In this document: piece after piece, positions 8,098 to 17,559 of the stretch
Numbering within the stretch: the first letter of the stretch is position 1
How the letters are laid out: each line of letters opens with the position of its first letter
From: an uncultured Clostridia bacterium
Lineage (GTDB): Bacteria > Bacillota > Clostridia > Lachnospirales > Anaerotignaceae
Direction of reading: 5' to 3'
Length of the DNA: 47,443 nt
NCBI GenBank assembly: GCA_944377425.1
Contig: CALWEX010000047.1
Coordinates: 1 to 47,443, forward strand
Position numbers and translations under genes: made by a program
Notes under the pieces: model-generated
Databases searched by the model: none
What the model saw: the letters and a program-made list of their open reading frames with translations, nothing else
Told to the model about the DNA's origin: nothing

Positions 8098-8124
8098 AAA
8101 GGAAGAATTATTTATTAAAAGAAA
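8098..8124 (+). promoter_or_regulatory. Candidate sigma-H promoter of the spoIIA operon
   Basis: AAAGGAAGA (8098-8106), 11 bases, then AAAGAAA (8118-8124). Compared with the recalled sigma-H consensus RnAGGAwWW-N11/12-RnnGAAT, one base differs in each half. In B. subtilis, spoIIA is transcribed by sigma-H with Spo0A; I do not see a clear Spo0A box. Confidence 0.4.
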
Positions 8125-8175
8125 AAGTTATATATAGGATAAAAACAATTATATGAGGAAGGGGAATATTAGGAA

Positions 8176-8511
8176 ATGAGTGTAAGTTTCAGAAATGTGA
8201 ATGATTGCCTTGTTGTTGAGATAGAAGGTGAAATTGACCACCATTTTGTAGACGAGGTAAAAAAATCAATAGATACACGCCTTATGAGCAATGATGTAAG
8301 AAATGTAGTGTTTGACCTAAAAAAAGTGGATTTTATGGACAGCGCTGGTATTGGCATGATTATAGGAAGATATAAACAGACTGTAAAACGCGGTGGGGTA
8401 ACATCTGTTGCCTGCTTAAGCGATAATTTAAAACGGATAATGATGATTTCGGGGCTATACAGAATAATAAAAATTTATAATTCCGTGGAAGAAGCCGCAA
8501 AGGTGTTATAA
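8176..8511 (+). CDS. spoIIAA: Anti-sigma-F factor antagonist SpoIIAA
   Basis: 111 residues, one STAS domain. The regulatory serine is S56 in [15 protein letters not shown], aligned with Ser58 of B. subtilis, whose phosphorylation by SpoIIAB inactivates the protein; the neighbouring Ser is Ala here, as is common. [12 protein letters not shown] matches the SpoIIAA N-terminal region well. In the forespore, dephosphorylated SpoIIAA releases sigma-F from SpoIIAB. It is first in the spoIIA operon, followed 14 bp later by spoIIAB. Confidence 0.93.
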   Translation: MSVSFRNVNDCLVVEIEGEIDHHFVDEVKKSIDTRLMSNDVRNVVFDLKKVDFMDSAGIGMIIGRYKQTVKRGGVTSVACLSDNLKRIMMISGLYRIIKIYNSVEEAAKVL

Positions 8512-8525
8512 GGAGGACAAGCTTT

Positions 8526-8966
8526 ATGGATTACGATAATGAAATGACTTTAAGTTTTAGGGCGGTAAGCGCCAATGAATCATTTGCAAGGGTGTCCGTT
8601 GCAGCTTTTGCTTTACAGCTTGATCCTGCCGTATCTGAAATAACTGAGATTAAAACAGCTGTTTCAGAGGCTGTTACTAACTCTATAATTCATGCTTACG
8701 ATAATAGCAGCGGGATTGTGCATATTTGGTGCGGTTGCTTACAAAACCGCCTTTACATAGAAATAACTGATAACGGAAAAGGAATAGAAAATGTGAATGA
8801 GGCTATGGAACCGCTTTATACATCTAAACCGGAACAGGAAAGAAGCGGTCTTGGATTTACTATAATGGAAAGTTTTATGGATAAAATGGAAGTCTATTCC
8901 GAAGTAGGCAAGGGCACTAAGGTTGTTATGGAAAAAAATATAGGGCAATGTGTATCTAACGGGTGA
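8526..8966 (+). CDS. spoIIAB: Anti-sigma-F factor / serine kinase SpoIIAB
   Basis: 146 residues, a GHKL-fold kinase. The N box is E48-A-V-T-N52-SIIHAY, the G1 box is DNGKGI near residue 80, and the G2 region is [14 protein letters not shown] followed by KGTKV. It binds sigma-F to hold it inactive and phosphorylates SpoIIAA. AAGGAGG precedes the ATG, and the stop codon overlaps the sigF start, so expression of kinase and sigma factor is coupled. Confidence 0.94.
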   Translation: MDYDNEMTLSFRAVSANESFARVSVAAFALQLDPAVSEITEIKTAVSEAVTNSIIHAYDNSSGIVHIWCGCLQNRLYIEITDNGKGIENVNEAMEPLYTSKPEQERSGLGFTIMESFMDKMEVYSEVGKGTKVVMEKNIGQCVSNG

Positions 8967-9682
8967 TAGACATGGATGAAACCGCTCTTTTAATTCAAAA
9001 AGCGCAAAACGGCGATATAGAAGCTAAATCTAGACTTGTTAGCCAAAACTCTGCTCTTATTTGGAGTATAGTAAAAAAGTTTGCCGGACGAGGTTATGAC
9101 TTAGAAGATTTATTCCAAACAGGAGCTATTGGACTTATTAAAAGTATAGACAGGTTTGATTTGTCTTATAATGTTAAATTTTCAACTTATGCTGTGCCTA
9201 TGATATTAGGTGAAATAAAGCGATTTCTGCGGGATGATGGAATAGTTAAGGTAAGCCGCTCAACAAAATCCCTTGCCCTTAAAGCAAAGCTTTTTAGTCA
9301 GTCGTACTATGTAAAAAACGGTTGTGAACCCACAATAAGTGAAATGGCTAAAGAGCTTGAAACAGATGAAGACGAGCTTATAATAGCCCTTGAATCAACA
9401 TCGGAAGTTGAGTCGCTTTACCGAAAAGTTACTTCTCCAGATTCAGGTAAAGAAACATTTTTAATAGATAAATTTAACAATGCCGCCGATGACAGCGATG
9501 AGATAATGGTTTTAAGAAGTGCCCTTAATGACCTTACAAAAGAGGAAAAACAAATTATTTTGATGAGGTATTTTGACGATAAAACTCAAAGCGAAATAGG
9601 CCGTATTCTTAACCGTTCTCAGGTTCAGGTATCCAGAATGGAAAAAAAGATATTGTGCAAAATTAAAGAAAAACTTGTTTAA
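8963..9682 (+). CDS. sigF: Forespore sigma factor F
   Basis: About 239 residues. Region 2 contains [20 protein letters not shown] and [21 protein letters not shown], and region 4 contains [22 protein letters not shown]. With spoIIAA and spoIIAB directly upstream, assignment as SigF is secure. GTG 8963 overlaps the spoIIAB stop codon; ATG 8972 three codons later is also plausible, because GGTGAT just before it can pair with the 16S rRNA tail. No terminator hairpin is evident before zapA. Confidence 0.93.
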   Translation: MIDMDETALLIQKAQNGDIEAKSRLVSQNSALIWSIVKKFAGRGYDLEDLFQTGAIGLIKSIDRFDLSYNVKFSTYAVPMILGEIKRFLRDDGIVKVSRSTKSLALKAKLFSQSYYVKNGCEPTISEMAKELETDEDELIIALESTSEVESLYRKVTSPDSGKETFLIDKFNNAADDSDEIMVLRSALNDLTKEEKQIILMRYFDDKTQSEIGRILNRSQVQVSRMEKKILCKIKEKLV

Positions 9683-9781
9683 AAGCAACTTTAATACTGT
9701 TTAAATTATTTCTTATATGCTATAATTAAGAGCAATAATCTGAATTGGATTGAATTTTAAGTAATTGGAAAGGATGTTTTT

Positions 9782-10552
9782 ATGGCATATAAGAATATGG
9801 TTTCTGTAAAAGTTTGCGGAAGGACCATGACTCTTACAGGCAATGAATCAGTTGAGTATATAACAAAGGTGGCTAATTATATAGAAGAAAAAGCCGCTAT
9901 GCTGAGAGCTAGTGATAATTCTAAAAATTTAAGTGCAACAATGGTTTCGGTTCTTACTTCTATTAATATAGCTGATGATTATTTTAAGGCACTTGAGGAG
10001 ATTAACAAGCTTAAAGGGCAGCTTCCAGTGGCCTTGGATGCTGAAGAAGGCGTTGATAAAACATATATAACAAAAGCTGCTTTTGAAGAGTTTAAAAGCT
10101 TAAAAGAAGAAAACGAGAAGTTAAAAGCTCAGGTTCAGCAGTATGAAAAAGACTTAGAAACCCGAGATTTGGATATTGAGGATTTGAAAAAAGAAAAAGC
10201 TGGGCTTGAGGAGCAAAATAAACAGTTTGAAGAAGAAAATACCCAGTTAAAGAATAAAGTTAAAACTGTTGAAGAAGACAATATTAAAAAGATAGCACAG
10301 ATTAATCATCTTAAATCTATGGAAAGCCGTTTTTTGGAATATGAGAAAAAGGTAGCAGCAGAAAAAGCTGCTTTGGAAAATAAAGAAAACGACAACCAAC
10401 AGATAAATAGTGCTGATAATACAGCAAAAAGCATTTCCCAAACACAGGCAGGGGAGCAGACAGAGGAAATACAAAAACAGCCTTTTCATATGAACAGCAA
10501 CGCAAAACTTAAAAAGATGAAAACAAATAATAATTATTACAGACAGATTTAA
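9782..10552 (+). CDS. zapA: ZapA-like cell division protein with long coiled-coil extension
   Basis: 256 residues. The first ~85 match ZapA (VSVKVCGRTMTLTGNESVEYITKVANYIEEK, then a helix ending ALEEINKL). A long charged coiled coil follows (about 90-205), then a Gln/Asn-rich tail ending in basic residues. ZapA bundles FtsZ filaments; ordinary ZapA is about 85-110 residues, so more than half of this protein is extension. A TATAAT at 9721-9726 could be its -10 box, but the -35 is weak. It precedes a U32 peptidase gene by 17 bp, a common pairing in Clostridia. Confidence 0.82.
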   Translation: MAYKNMVSVKVCGRTMTLTGNESVEYITKVANYIEEKAAMLRASDNSKNLSATMVSVLTSINIADDYFKALEEINKLKGQLPVALDAEEGVDKTYITKAAFEEFKSLKEENEKLKAQVQQYEKDLETRDLDIEDLKKEKAGLEEQNKQFEEENTQLKNKVKTVEEDNIKKIAQINHLKSMESRFLEYEKKVAAEKAALENKENDNQQINSADNTAKSISQTQAGEQTEEIQKQPFHMNSNAKLKKMKTNNNYYRQI

Positions 10553-10569
10553 CGGAAGGGAGAATGTAA

Positions 10570-12996
10570 ATGACTTCTTTATTTAAACCGGAGCTTTTAT
10601 CTCCTGCCGGAAATTATGACTGCGTAAGAGCGGCAGTTAATAACGGATGTAATGCTGTTTATATAGGCGGTAAAAACTTTAGCGCCAGACAATATGCTGG
10701 TAACTTTGATTTAACCGAGATTGAAAAGGTATGCGATTACTGTCATTTACGGAATGTAAAAGTATATGTGGCTGTAAATACAATTTACAAGGAAACAGAG
10801 CTTAAAGGCCTTTTAAACTATATATCAAGCCTTGAGAGGATAGGCGTTGATGCTTTAATTATGCAGGACTTAGGCGCTGCAAAGCTTATTAAAGAGCGTT
10901 TTGAAATACAATTAAACGCCAGCACACAGCTTACAACAAACTCTCTTAAAGAGGCCCAGGCACTTATTGATTATGGTTTTTCAAGAGTTATATTAAGCCG
11001 AGAGCTTTCTGTGGACGAAATTAAATATATTACTGAAAACTGCACCGGAGAGATAGAAACTTTTATCCACGGTGCTCTTTGCGTGTCTTATTCCGGTCAG
11101 TGCATTATGAGCAGTATGCTTGGCGGAAGAAGCGGTAACCGCGGCCGCTGTGCTCAAACATGCCGTCTGCCTTATACACTTTATGGCGGTTATAATAAAA
11201 TAACTGACGGATACCTTTTAAGCACTAAAGATATACAGACTGTAGATATTCTGCCGCAGTTAATGTCAGCTAATATTGCTTCACTTAAAATAGAAGGCAG
11301 AATGAAAACAGCCGAATATGTAGCTGGTGTAACAGGCATTTACAGAAAATATATTGATATGTGTTTTGATGACCCAGAAAACTACTCTGTAGACCAAAGG
11401 GATATAAAAACACTTTTGCAGCTTTTTAACCGAGGCGGATTTTCAAACGGATACTATAATACTCATTCCGGTCTTAGTATGATGAGTGTTGAAAGACCTA
11501 AAAGCTGGGGCTTAAAGGCTGGTATTGTAGATAGGTACGATAAAAAAAGAGAGAGAGTTTTTATAAGAACTCGTGAGAATCTTGTTCCTGGTGATGGCAT
11601 TGAAATTTGGACACAAAACGAGCCTCACTGTGGAAGTAATATTAATAAAGCATCTAAAGCTGGGGAAATAATAGATATAGCTGTTAAAGGCGATATTTCT
11701 AAAAATGATGTGGTTTATAAAACCCGTGATAAACATCTTGAGGATGAGCTTAAAAAGACATTTGAAAAAGACACAAGGGTAAAAGATGTATATGCCGAGG
11801 CTGTTATTAAAGAAGGAAAAGAAGCGTTACTTAAACTTTATGATAACGAAGGAAATTCTGCATTTGTTAAAGGCGATGTAGTAATGACTGCTGAAAAACA
11901 GCCTTTAAGTGCTGAAAAAATACAGCAGCAACTGGAAAAAACAGGCGGCACACCGTTTAAAATATGTGATTTTAAGCTGGATATGGGGAACAATGTTTAT
12001 ACCTCAATTTCTTCTCTTAATAAATTGAGACGTGATGCAGTTGAAGAATTGGAGAAAAAAATAATACTGTCATCTAAAAGAAAAAGCCATGACTTTAAAC
12101 AGCTTCCTTTACCTATAAGAAAAAGCCTTACAAAAAATAAACAGCTTAATGTACAGGTTAATAATATACTCCAATTTGAAGCGGCAGTTATATTTAATGA
12201 TATAAACATAATTTATTTTGAACTGGGAAAAGACCTTACAGAAAATTTAGAGTATTGTATACAAAAATGCCATAGTAATAATATTAAGCTTTACGCCGTT
12301 TTACCAAGGGTTTTAAGGCTTTATACCGAAAAAATGCTTTCTGAAGCAATACAGAATATTATTAAAAGTGATGCAGATGGGCTTCTGGTACGCTCATATG
12401 GTCAGTTTAAAGAATTTAAAAACTGCGGAAAAGAAATAGCAGTTGATTACAGCACAAATATTTTTAACAGTGCTGATTTGGATTTTTGGAGAAATGAACG
12501 GGCAGAGGGTATATGCCTTTCGCCAGAGCTTAATCTTCAGGAAATAAAGTCATTTGCTGATGACAATACTGAAATTATAGTTTATGGGCACCTGCCGCTT
12601 ATGACAACTAACCAATGCCCTGTTGGTAATTTTGACGGAGGCAAAGAAAACAAAATATATTGCTCTAAAAAAGGCAGTACAGAGGAATATTATTTAAAAG
12701 ACAGAAAAGGCGAAACTTTCCCACTTCTTAGGGACTGTGAGCAGTGTGTTTGCTATATACTTAACGGAAAACCGCTGTTTTTGCTTAAGTTCTTTGATGA
12801 GATAATAAATACGCCTTCAAGGCAAATGCGTTTGTTATTTACAAACGAGGAGGCCTCTGACGTAGGCAGAATAATCGAGGCACATATAGACATGATAAAT
12901 GCTCCTGAAATGCCATCAATTAAAGCTAAACGCCTTATAAGCGAGATGGCCGAAAAAGGCAGTACACGAGGACACTATTTTAGAGGCATAGAATAG
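10570..12996 (+). CDS. U32-family peptidase / RNA-hydroxylation-type protein, long form
   Basis: 808 residues. The N-terminal TIM-barrel-like domain begins LLSPAGNYDCVRAAVNNG and holds the U32 signature ETFIHGALCVSYSGQC, with more cysteines in RGRCAQTCRLPY. A long C-terminal part (from about 380) resembles the DUF3656 arrangement of long U32 proteins and has a second cysteine group (DCEQCVCY). Relatives (RlhA, TrhP) take part in tRNA or rRNA hydroxylation, while others were described as collagenases; RNA modification is the likelier role, but that is inference. It follows zapA and precedes the SEDS gene by 10 bp. Confidence 0.87.
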   Translation: MTSLFKPELLSPAGNYDCVRAAVNNGCNAVYIGGKNFSARQYAGNFDLTEIEKVCDYCHLRNVKVYVAVNTIYKETELKGLLNYISSLERIGVDALIMQDLGAAKLIKERFEIQLNASTQLTTNSLKEAQALIDYGFSRVILSRELSVDEIKYITENCTGEIETFIHGALCVSYSGQCIMSSMLGGRSGNRGRCAQTCRLPYTLYGGYNKITDGYLLSTKDIQTVDILPQLMSANIASLKIEGRMKTAEYVAGVTGIYRKYIDMCFDDPENYSVDQRDIKTLLQLFNRGGFSNGYYNTHSGLSMMSVERPKSWGLKAGIVDRYDKKRERVFIRTRENLVPGDGIEIWTQNEPHCGSNINKASKAGEIIDIAVKGDISKNDVVYKTRDKHLEDELKKTFEKDTRVKDVYAEAVIKEGKEALLKLYDNEGNSAFVKGDVVMTAEKQPLSAEKIQQQLEKTGGTPFKICDFKLDMGNNVYTSISSLNKLRRDAVEELEKKIILSSKRKSHDFKQLPLPIRKSLTKNKQLNVQVNNILQFEAAVIFNDINIIYFELGKDLTENLEYCIQKCHSNNIKLYAVLPRVLRLYTEKMLSEAIQNIIKSDADGLLVRSYGQFKEFKNCGKEIAVDYSTNIFNSADLDFWRNERAEGICLSPELNLQEIKSFADDNTEIIVYGHLPLMTTNQCPVGNFDGGKENKIYCSKKGSTEEYYLKDRKGETFPLLRDCEQCVCYILNGKPLFLLKFFDEIINTPSRQMRLLFTNEEASDVGRIIEAHIDMINAPEMPSIKAKRLISEMAEKGSTRGHYFRGIE

Positions 12997-13006
12997 AAGT
13001 GAGATT

Positions 13007-14353
13007 ATGTTTGATTTATTGATTTTAGTAAGCAGATATCTATTTGTGATATATATAGTGGTTTTTATATATAACGGAACAGCTTATTTGCTTGATGAAG
13101 CAGGCCTTACAAGGCACAGCCACAGGCGTTCTATTTTTACTTGCAGAACAATGACGGCGCTTATGCACATAACAGCTTTTTTAATAGTTGCTTACGACAA
13201 AGAAGCTATTACTTATTCAGTGCCAATACTTGCTGTAGGCGCTGCTGGGCTGGCGTTTATAATTATGGGCAATTCAATAGCCGAAAAGGTGTATAAAGGC
13301 GGATGTCCGCTGATTTGGAACTGTGTTATATTTTTGCTTGATATAAGCGTTATAATGCTTGTAAGGCTTAATTTTACTTTGGCAGTTAAACAGCTTATAT
13401 GGATATGTGTTGGCTTTTTTGCTACTATGTGGCTTCCGTTTTGCGTTAAAATGGTGCCGAAATTCGAAAAACTGGAAAACGTATATATTATACTCAGCTT
13501 TTTGCTTATAATTTCTACACTGCTTTTAGGTTCAAAGGAATACGGCTCAATTAACTGGATTTATATAGGCTCTTTCAGTTTCCAGCCATCAGAAATAGTT
13601 AAATTTCTTTATATTTTCTATTTGGCAAGCGTATTTAGAAAAAAAGTGGAGCTTAAACAGTTTATAATAACAGCTTTTTTAAGTGGTCTTTTAGTTATAC
13701 TTCTTGTTTTCCAAAAAGACCTTGGAAGTGCCCTTATTTTCTACATGACATATCTTGTTATGCTGTATATCGCTACATCAAACGAGGCGCTGTTTCTTTC
13801 AGGGGTAGGTGCCTTAATGTTAGGTTCTGTTGTGGCGTATAATTTATTTTCTCATGTGCGTGTCAGGGTTGCAGCATGGAAAAATCCTTGGGCGGATATT
13901 GATTCAGGGGGATATCAAATTTGCCAGTCGCTTTTTGCTATTGGTACAGGTGGCTTACTGGGAAGCGGACTTACAAGAGGAATGCCTTTAAGCATACCTG
14001 TTGTATCAAAAGACTTTATTTTTGCCGCTATCTGTGAGGAATTTGGAACAATATTCGCTATGTGTCTTATTGGTGTTTTTATGTTGCTTTTTATTAGAGG
14101 CATGATGATAGCTTTTAAATGCCAAAGAAGGTATTACAGCATAATAGCTGCCGGTTTTACGGCAATGATGGCTTTCCAAACATTCCTTATAATAGGCGGA
14201 GTAATTAAGCTTATACCGTTAACAGGCGTTACGCTTCCTTTTGTAAGTTACGGCGGTACTTCAATATTGGTGAGCATACTTTCCGTAAGCTTCATTCAGT
14301 GGGTAAACGGATATCAAAAAGCGGCTGATAGAAATGAGGTGCGTGAAAGATGA
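13007..14353 (+). CDS. FtsW/RodA/SpoVE (SEDS) family peptidoglycan polymerase
   Basis: 448 residues with about 12 membrane segments. The SEDS core occupies the C-terminal 300 residues: FQPSEIVKFLYI, FQKDLGSALIFYMTYLV and the near-terminal LPFVSYGGTSILVS. The first ~130 residues add extra membrane helices. SEDS proteins polymerise glycan strands from lipid II with a partner class B PBP, and the next gene, overlapping by four bases, encodes just that. Which of division, elongation or sporulation it serves cannot be read from sequence. Confidence 0.9.
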   Translation: MFDLLILVSRYLFVIYIVVFIYNGTAYLLDEAGLTRHSHRRSIFTCRTMTALMHITAFLIVAYDKEAITYSVPILAVGAAGLAFIIMGNSIAEKVYKGGCPLIWNCVIFLLDISVIMLVRLNFTLAVKQLIWICVGFFATMWLPFCVKMVPKFEKLENVYIILSFLLIISTLLLGSKEYGSINWIYIGSFSFQPSEIVKFLYIFYLASVFRKKVELKQFIITAFLSGLLVILLVFQKDLGSALIFYMTYLVMLYIATSNEALFLSGVGALMLGSVVAYNLFSHVRVRVAAWKNPWADIDSGGYQICQSLFAIGTGGLLGSGLTRGMPLSIPVVSKDFIFAAICEEFGTIFAMCLIGVFMLLFIRGMMIAFKCQRRYYSIIAAGFTAMMAFQTFLIIGGVIKLIPLTGVTLPFVSYGGTSILVSILSVSFIQWVNGYQKAADRNEVRER

Positions 14354-15753
14354 AAGGAAGCAAAAAAAGTATTAAACGAGTAAGTATAATGCTTATGGCT
14401 ATGTTTGCTTTGTGTGCCGTGTACCTGGTTAAAATTATATCTGTTGACCGCAGCGAAATGATGGTTAATTCTTATAATCCAAGAATTAATTCATCTGATA
14501 CTACTATAAAACGCGGTGATATACGTGATATAGATGGATATGTATTTGCCTACAGCGAATATACCACTGATGGATATGTGCGCAAGTATAACGATGCTGT
14601 AACTTCTTGCCAAGTAGTTGGGTATACAGGCGCTGGAAAATACGGAATAGAAGCTGCAGAAAACTGTACTTTGCAGAACATTGACAATGAGCTTTTTCAA
14701 AGGCTTAGAAGCTTTATTAAAGGAACAGAGGTTCAGGGTGATAATGTTTATCTTACTATTGATAAAGATTTGCAGGACATCGCTTCTAACCTTATGGGCA
14801 CTAATAAAGGAGCCGTTGTGGTAGAGGAAGTATCAACAGGTAGGGTACTTTGCATGGTATCAAAACCGCAGTTTGACCCTCAAACTGTTGCGGATAACTG
14901 GGACAGTCTTAAAGACGATGAAAACAGCCCGCTTTTAAATAGGGCAAGTCAAGGACTTTATACACCGGGTTCTGTATTTAAAATAGTTACAACAGTTTCT
15001 GCACTTAGGAATATGACAAATGTTTATGATTTTTCAGTTGACTGTTCAGGTGAAGAAGATTTTAACGACAAAGTAATACATTGTTTTAACAATAAAGCTC
15101 ATGGAACAGAAAATATAATTGATGCTTTTGCCAACAGCTGTAATGTATTTTTCTCTGAGATAAGCACTCAAATAGGTGCAGAAGCATTAAGACAGACAGC
15201 TGATGAAATGCTGTTTAATCAAGGTGTGCCTTTTGATTTAAGTGTTAGCGTGCCTTCTGTTCAGCTTATTGGAGCTTCTACTGAAAGTGAGCTTGTGGAA
15301 ACATCTATAGGGCAGGGCAAAACAATGGTTACGCCGCTTTTTATGGCAAGCATTGCTCAGGCTATAGCTAATAACGGTGTTATGATGAAGCCTTATATTA
15401 TTGACCATGTTGAAAATTATGACGGAGTTACAGTTGATACTACAATTCCAGAAACATACGCCAATATATTAACTCCTGATGAGTGCGATAAGCTTAAAGA
15501 AATGATGATTGAGGTTATAAACAGGGGAACAGGATATAACGCCAACTCTGATTATTTTCAAGTAGCAGGAAAAACAGGAACAGCCGAAAATCCATCCGGA
15601 AATGACCATTTGTGGTTTGTAGGTTTTGCTCCGGCGGATAATCCGCAATATGCCGTTTCAGTTGTGCTTGAAAACGGTGACGGAAGTGCCAATGCATCTG
15701 TTATAGCAAGAAAAATGCTGTATAATGCTATAAACAGGGACGAATTGAATTAG
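14350..15753 (+). CDS. Penicillin-binding transpeptidase (class B PBP), SEDS partner
   Basis: 467 residues with an N-terminal anchor (about 10-30) and an extracytoplasmic transpeptidase domain. Active-site motifs are complete: the nucleophile Ser in TPGSVFKIVT (S-x-x-K), SCN as the S-x-N motif, and KTGTA. It has only a small N-terminal module, similar to the PbpA type that pairs with RodA. The ATG overlaps the SEDS stop (ATGA), giving translational coupling. It cross-links peptide stems in new peptidoglycan. A strong terminator follows. Confidence 0.92.
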   Translation: MKGSKKSIKRVSIMLMAMFALCAVYLVKIISVDRSEMMVNSYNPRINSSDTTIKRGDIRDIDGYVFAYSEYTTDGYVRKYNDAVTSCQVVGYTGAGKYGIEAAENCTLQNIDNELFQRLRSFIKGTEVQGDNVYLTIDKDLQDIASNLMGTNKGAVVVEEVSTGRVLCMVSKPQFDPQTVADNWDSLKDDENSPLLNRASQGLYTPGSVFKIVTTVSALRNMTNVYDFSVDCSGEEDFNDKVIHCFNNKAHGTENIIDAFANSCNVFFSEISTQIGAEALRQTADEMLFNQGVPFDLSVSVPSVQLIGASTESELVETSIGQGKTMVTPLFMASIAQAIANNGVMMKPYIIDHVENYDGVTVDTTIPETYANILTPDECDKLKEMMIEVINRGTGYNANSDYFQVAGKTGTAENPSGNDHLWFVGFAPADNPQYAVSVVLENGDGSANASVIARKMLYNAINRDELN

Positions 15754-15834
15754 GTTAGAAAATAAAATCGGAATAATATTTTATTAAGCTATAAAAATTT
15801 AGAAATTAGTTTTTATAAAATCTATAAAAAATAA

Positions 15835-15870
15835 CCCGCAAACTACATTGTTTGCGGGAATTTTTGTTTT
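15835..15870. terminator. Bidirectional terminator between PBP and nhaC-type genes
   Basis: CCCGCAAAC (15835-15843) and GTTTGCGGG (15850-15858) around a 6-base loop. T runs follow on the plus strand, and TTATTTTTTATA follows on the minus strand. Confidence 0.88.
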
Positions 15871-15897
15871 TATAACTTGCTTATAAAGTTTTATGTT

Positions 15898-17388
15898 TTA
15901 CTCTTCTCTATGCTTTTTGTATAATCCAAAAAGTATAACAGGTGTTGCTATAACGCCTAAAACAAGACCTATATAGCCATTGCCAGTAAAGCCGCCAACT
16001 AAGTAACATACAAATGATATTCCTGCTATAAGCAAAGCATAAGGAATCTGTGTGTTTACATGTTCAATATGGTTACACTGAGCACCTGTTGATGAAAGTA
16101 TTGTTGTATCAGAAATAGGTGAAATGTGGTCGCCGCATACAGCTCCAGCCATAACTGATGACATTGATAAAATCATAATGTTTGTTGCTTCTGAGTTAAA
16201 TATTGCACATACTATAGGAAGCAGTATTGCAAATGTTCCCCATGATGTACCTGTTGAAAAACCAAGGAATAAAGATACAAGGAAGAATATGCAAGGGATA
16301 ATGGCATGTGGCAGGCTGCTGTTATTTATAACTCCTTTTACATAAGTGCCAATCTGGAGATATTCATCACCGCAAACACCGCTTAATGTCCATGCAAATG
16401 TAAGTATAAGTATAGCAGGAACCATTGCCTTAAATCCTTCTGGAAGTGACTCAGCAAACTGTTTGAATGTTATAACCTTTCTTGGAAGGTATAAAAGTGC
16501 TATAACAATCATTGTAAAGAAAGAACCTATAACAAGTGAGAATGATGAGTCGCAGTTTGCAAATGAGTTAATAATTCCATTGCCATCAAGTATTCCGCCA
16601 GTATAAAGCATAGCACCTATACAAAATACTACAAGGGCTAAAATAGGAATTATAAGGTCACAAACCTTTCCTCTTTCACCAGATTGAATTTCATCTTCAA
16701 TTTCTGCTTTTGTTCCTGTAATGCTGCTGCCGTATTTAAGCTCATATTCTTTCATTTTTGAAAAATCAAAATTAAGTATAATAAGCATAAGCAGCATTAT
16801 AATTGTAAATATAGCATAATAGTTAAACGGAATTGATTTTAAGAACATAACAAAACCGTCAAGTGTTGTGTCTTCAGGAAGTGAAGAACTTACAGCTGCT
16901 GCCCAGCTGGAAACAGGTGAAATAATACATACAGGCGCTGCTGTAGCGTCGATAATGTACGCTAATTTGGCTCTTGAAATCTTTTGCTTGTCTGTAATAG
17001 GGCTCATTATTGTACCAACCGTAAGACAGTTAAAATAATCGTCTACGAATATAAGTACGCCTAATGCTACAGTTGCCAAAAGAGTTCCACGCTTTGTTTT
17101 AATGTTTTTAGACGCCCATTTTCCATATGCTTTAGATGCTCCGGACTTTGACATAAGAGCAACCATCATACCAAGGAGCACAAGGAAAATTATAATACAG
17201 ATATTTCCGCCTACCTTGCTGCTCATTATGTCCACTGTTGTGGAAATTGCCCCGCTTATGGCAAAATTGGAGTAAAAAAGCGCACCGGCACATATACCGG
17301 CAAAGAGTGAGAAGTAAACTTCTTTTGAAATAAGTGCCAAAGTAATAGCCAGTATAGGCGGCACTAATGTCCAAATTGTTCCTTCCAT
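15898..17388 (-). CDS. NhaC-family Na+/H+ antiporter
   Basis: 496 residues with about 12 membrane segments. NhaC-type stretches include GVLIFVDDYFNCLTVGTIMSP, STGTSWGTFAILLPI and VCGDHISPISDTTILSSTGAQC. The internal repeat typical of the IT superfamily is visible as two similar halves. It would expel Na+ (or exchange malate/lactate in MleN relatives) against H+ at the membrane. It is monocistronic on the minus strand, ending at the shared terminator; a GGGGG ribosome site precedes the ATG. A promoter is not clear. Confidence 0.9.
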   Translation of the reverse strand: MEGTIWTLVPPILAITLALISKEVYFSLFAGICAGALFYSNFAISGAISTTVDIMSSKVGGNICIIIFLVLLGMMVALMSKSGASKAYGKWASKNIKTKRGTLLATVALGVLIFVDDYFNCLTVGTIMSPITDKQKISRAKLAYIIDATAAPVCIISPVSSWAAAVSSSLPEDTTLDGFVMFLKSIPFNYYAIFTIIMLLMLIILNFDFSKMKEYELKYGSSITGTKAEIEDEIQSGERGKVCDLIIPILALVVFCIGAMLYTGGILDGNGIINSFANCDSSFSLVIGSFFTMIVIALLYLPRKVITFKQFAESLPEGFKAMVPAILILTFAWTLSGVCGDEYLQIGTYVKGVINNSSLPHAIIPCIFFLVSLFLGFSTGTSWGTFAILLPIVCAIFNSEATNIMILSMSSVMAGAVCGDHISPISDTTILSSTGAQCNHIEHVNTQIPYALLIAGISFVCYLVGGFTGNGYIGLVLGVIATPVILFGLYKKHREE

Positions 17389-17499
17389 TTTATAACCCCC
17401 TATAAAAGATTAAAATAGTATTACAATAAACATTACTCTACCATATTATTAACATATAAACAACAAAAAAATTCTATATTATAATTTTTTTTGTCATAA

Positions 17500-17527
17500 T
17501 TGAATATAATCTATGTTTTGATATAAT
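17500..17527 (+). promoter_or_regulatory. Sigma-A promoter for sbcDC
   Basis: TTGAAT (17500-17505), 16-base spacer, TATAAT (17522-17527). Transcription would start near 17534, about 26 bases before the TTG start of sbcD. Confidence 0.65.
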
Positions 17528-17559
17528 TATTTTACAATATCTGACAGGAGCGTGATGTT

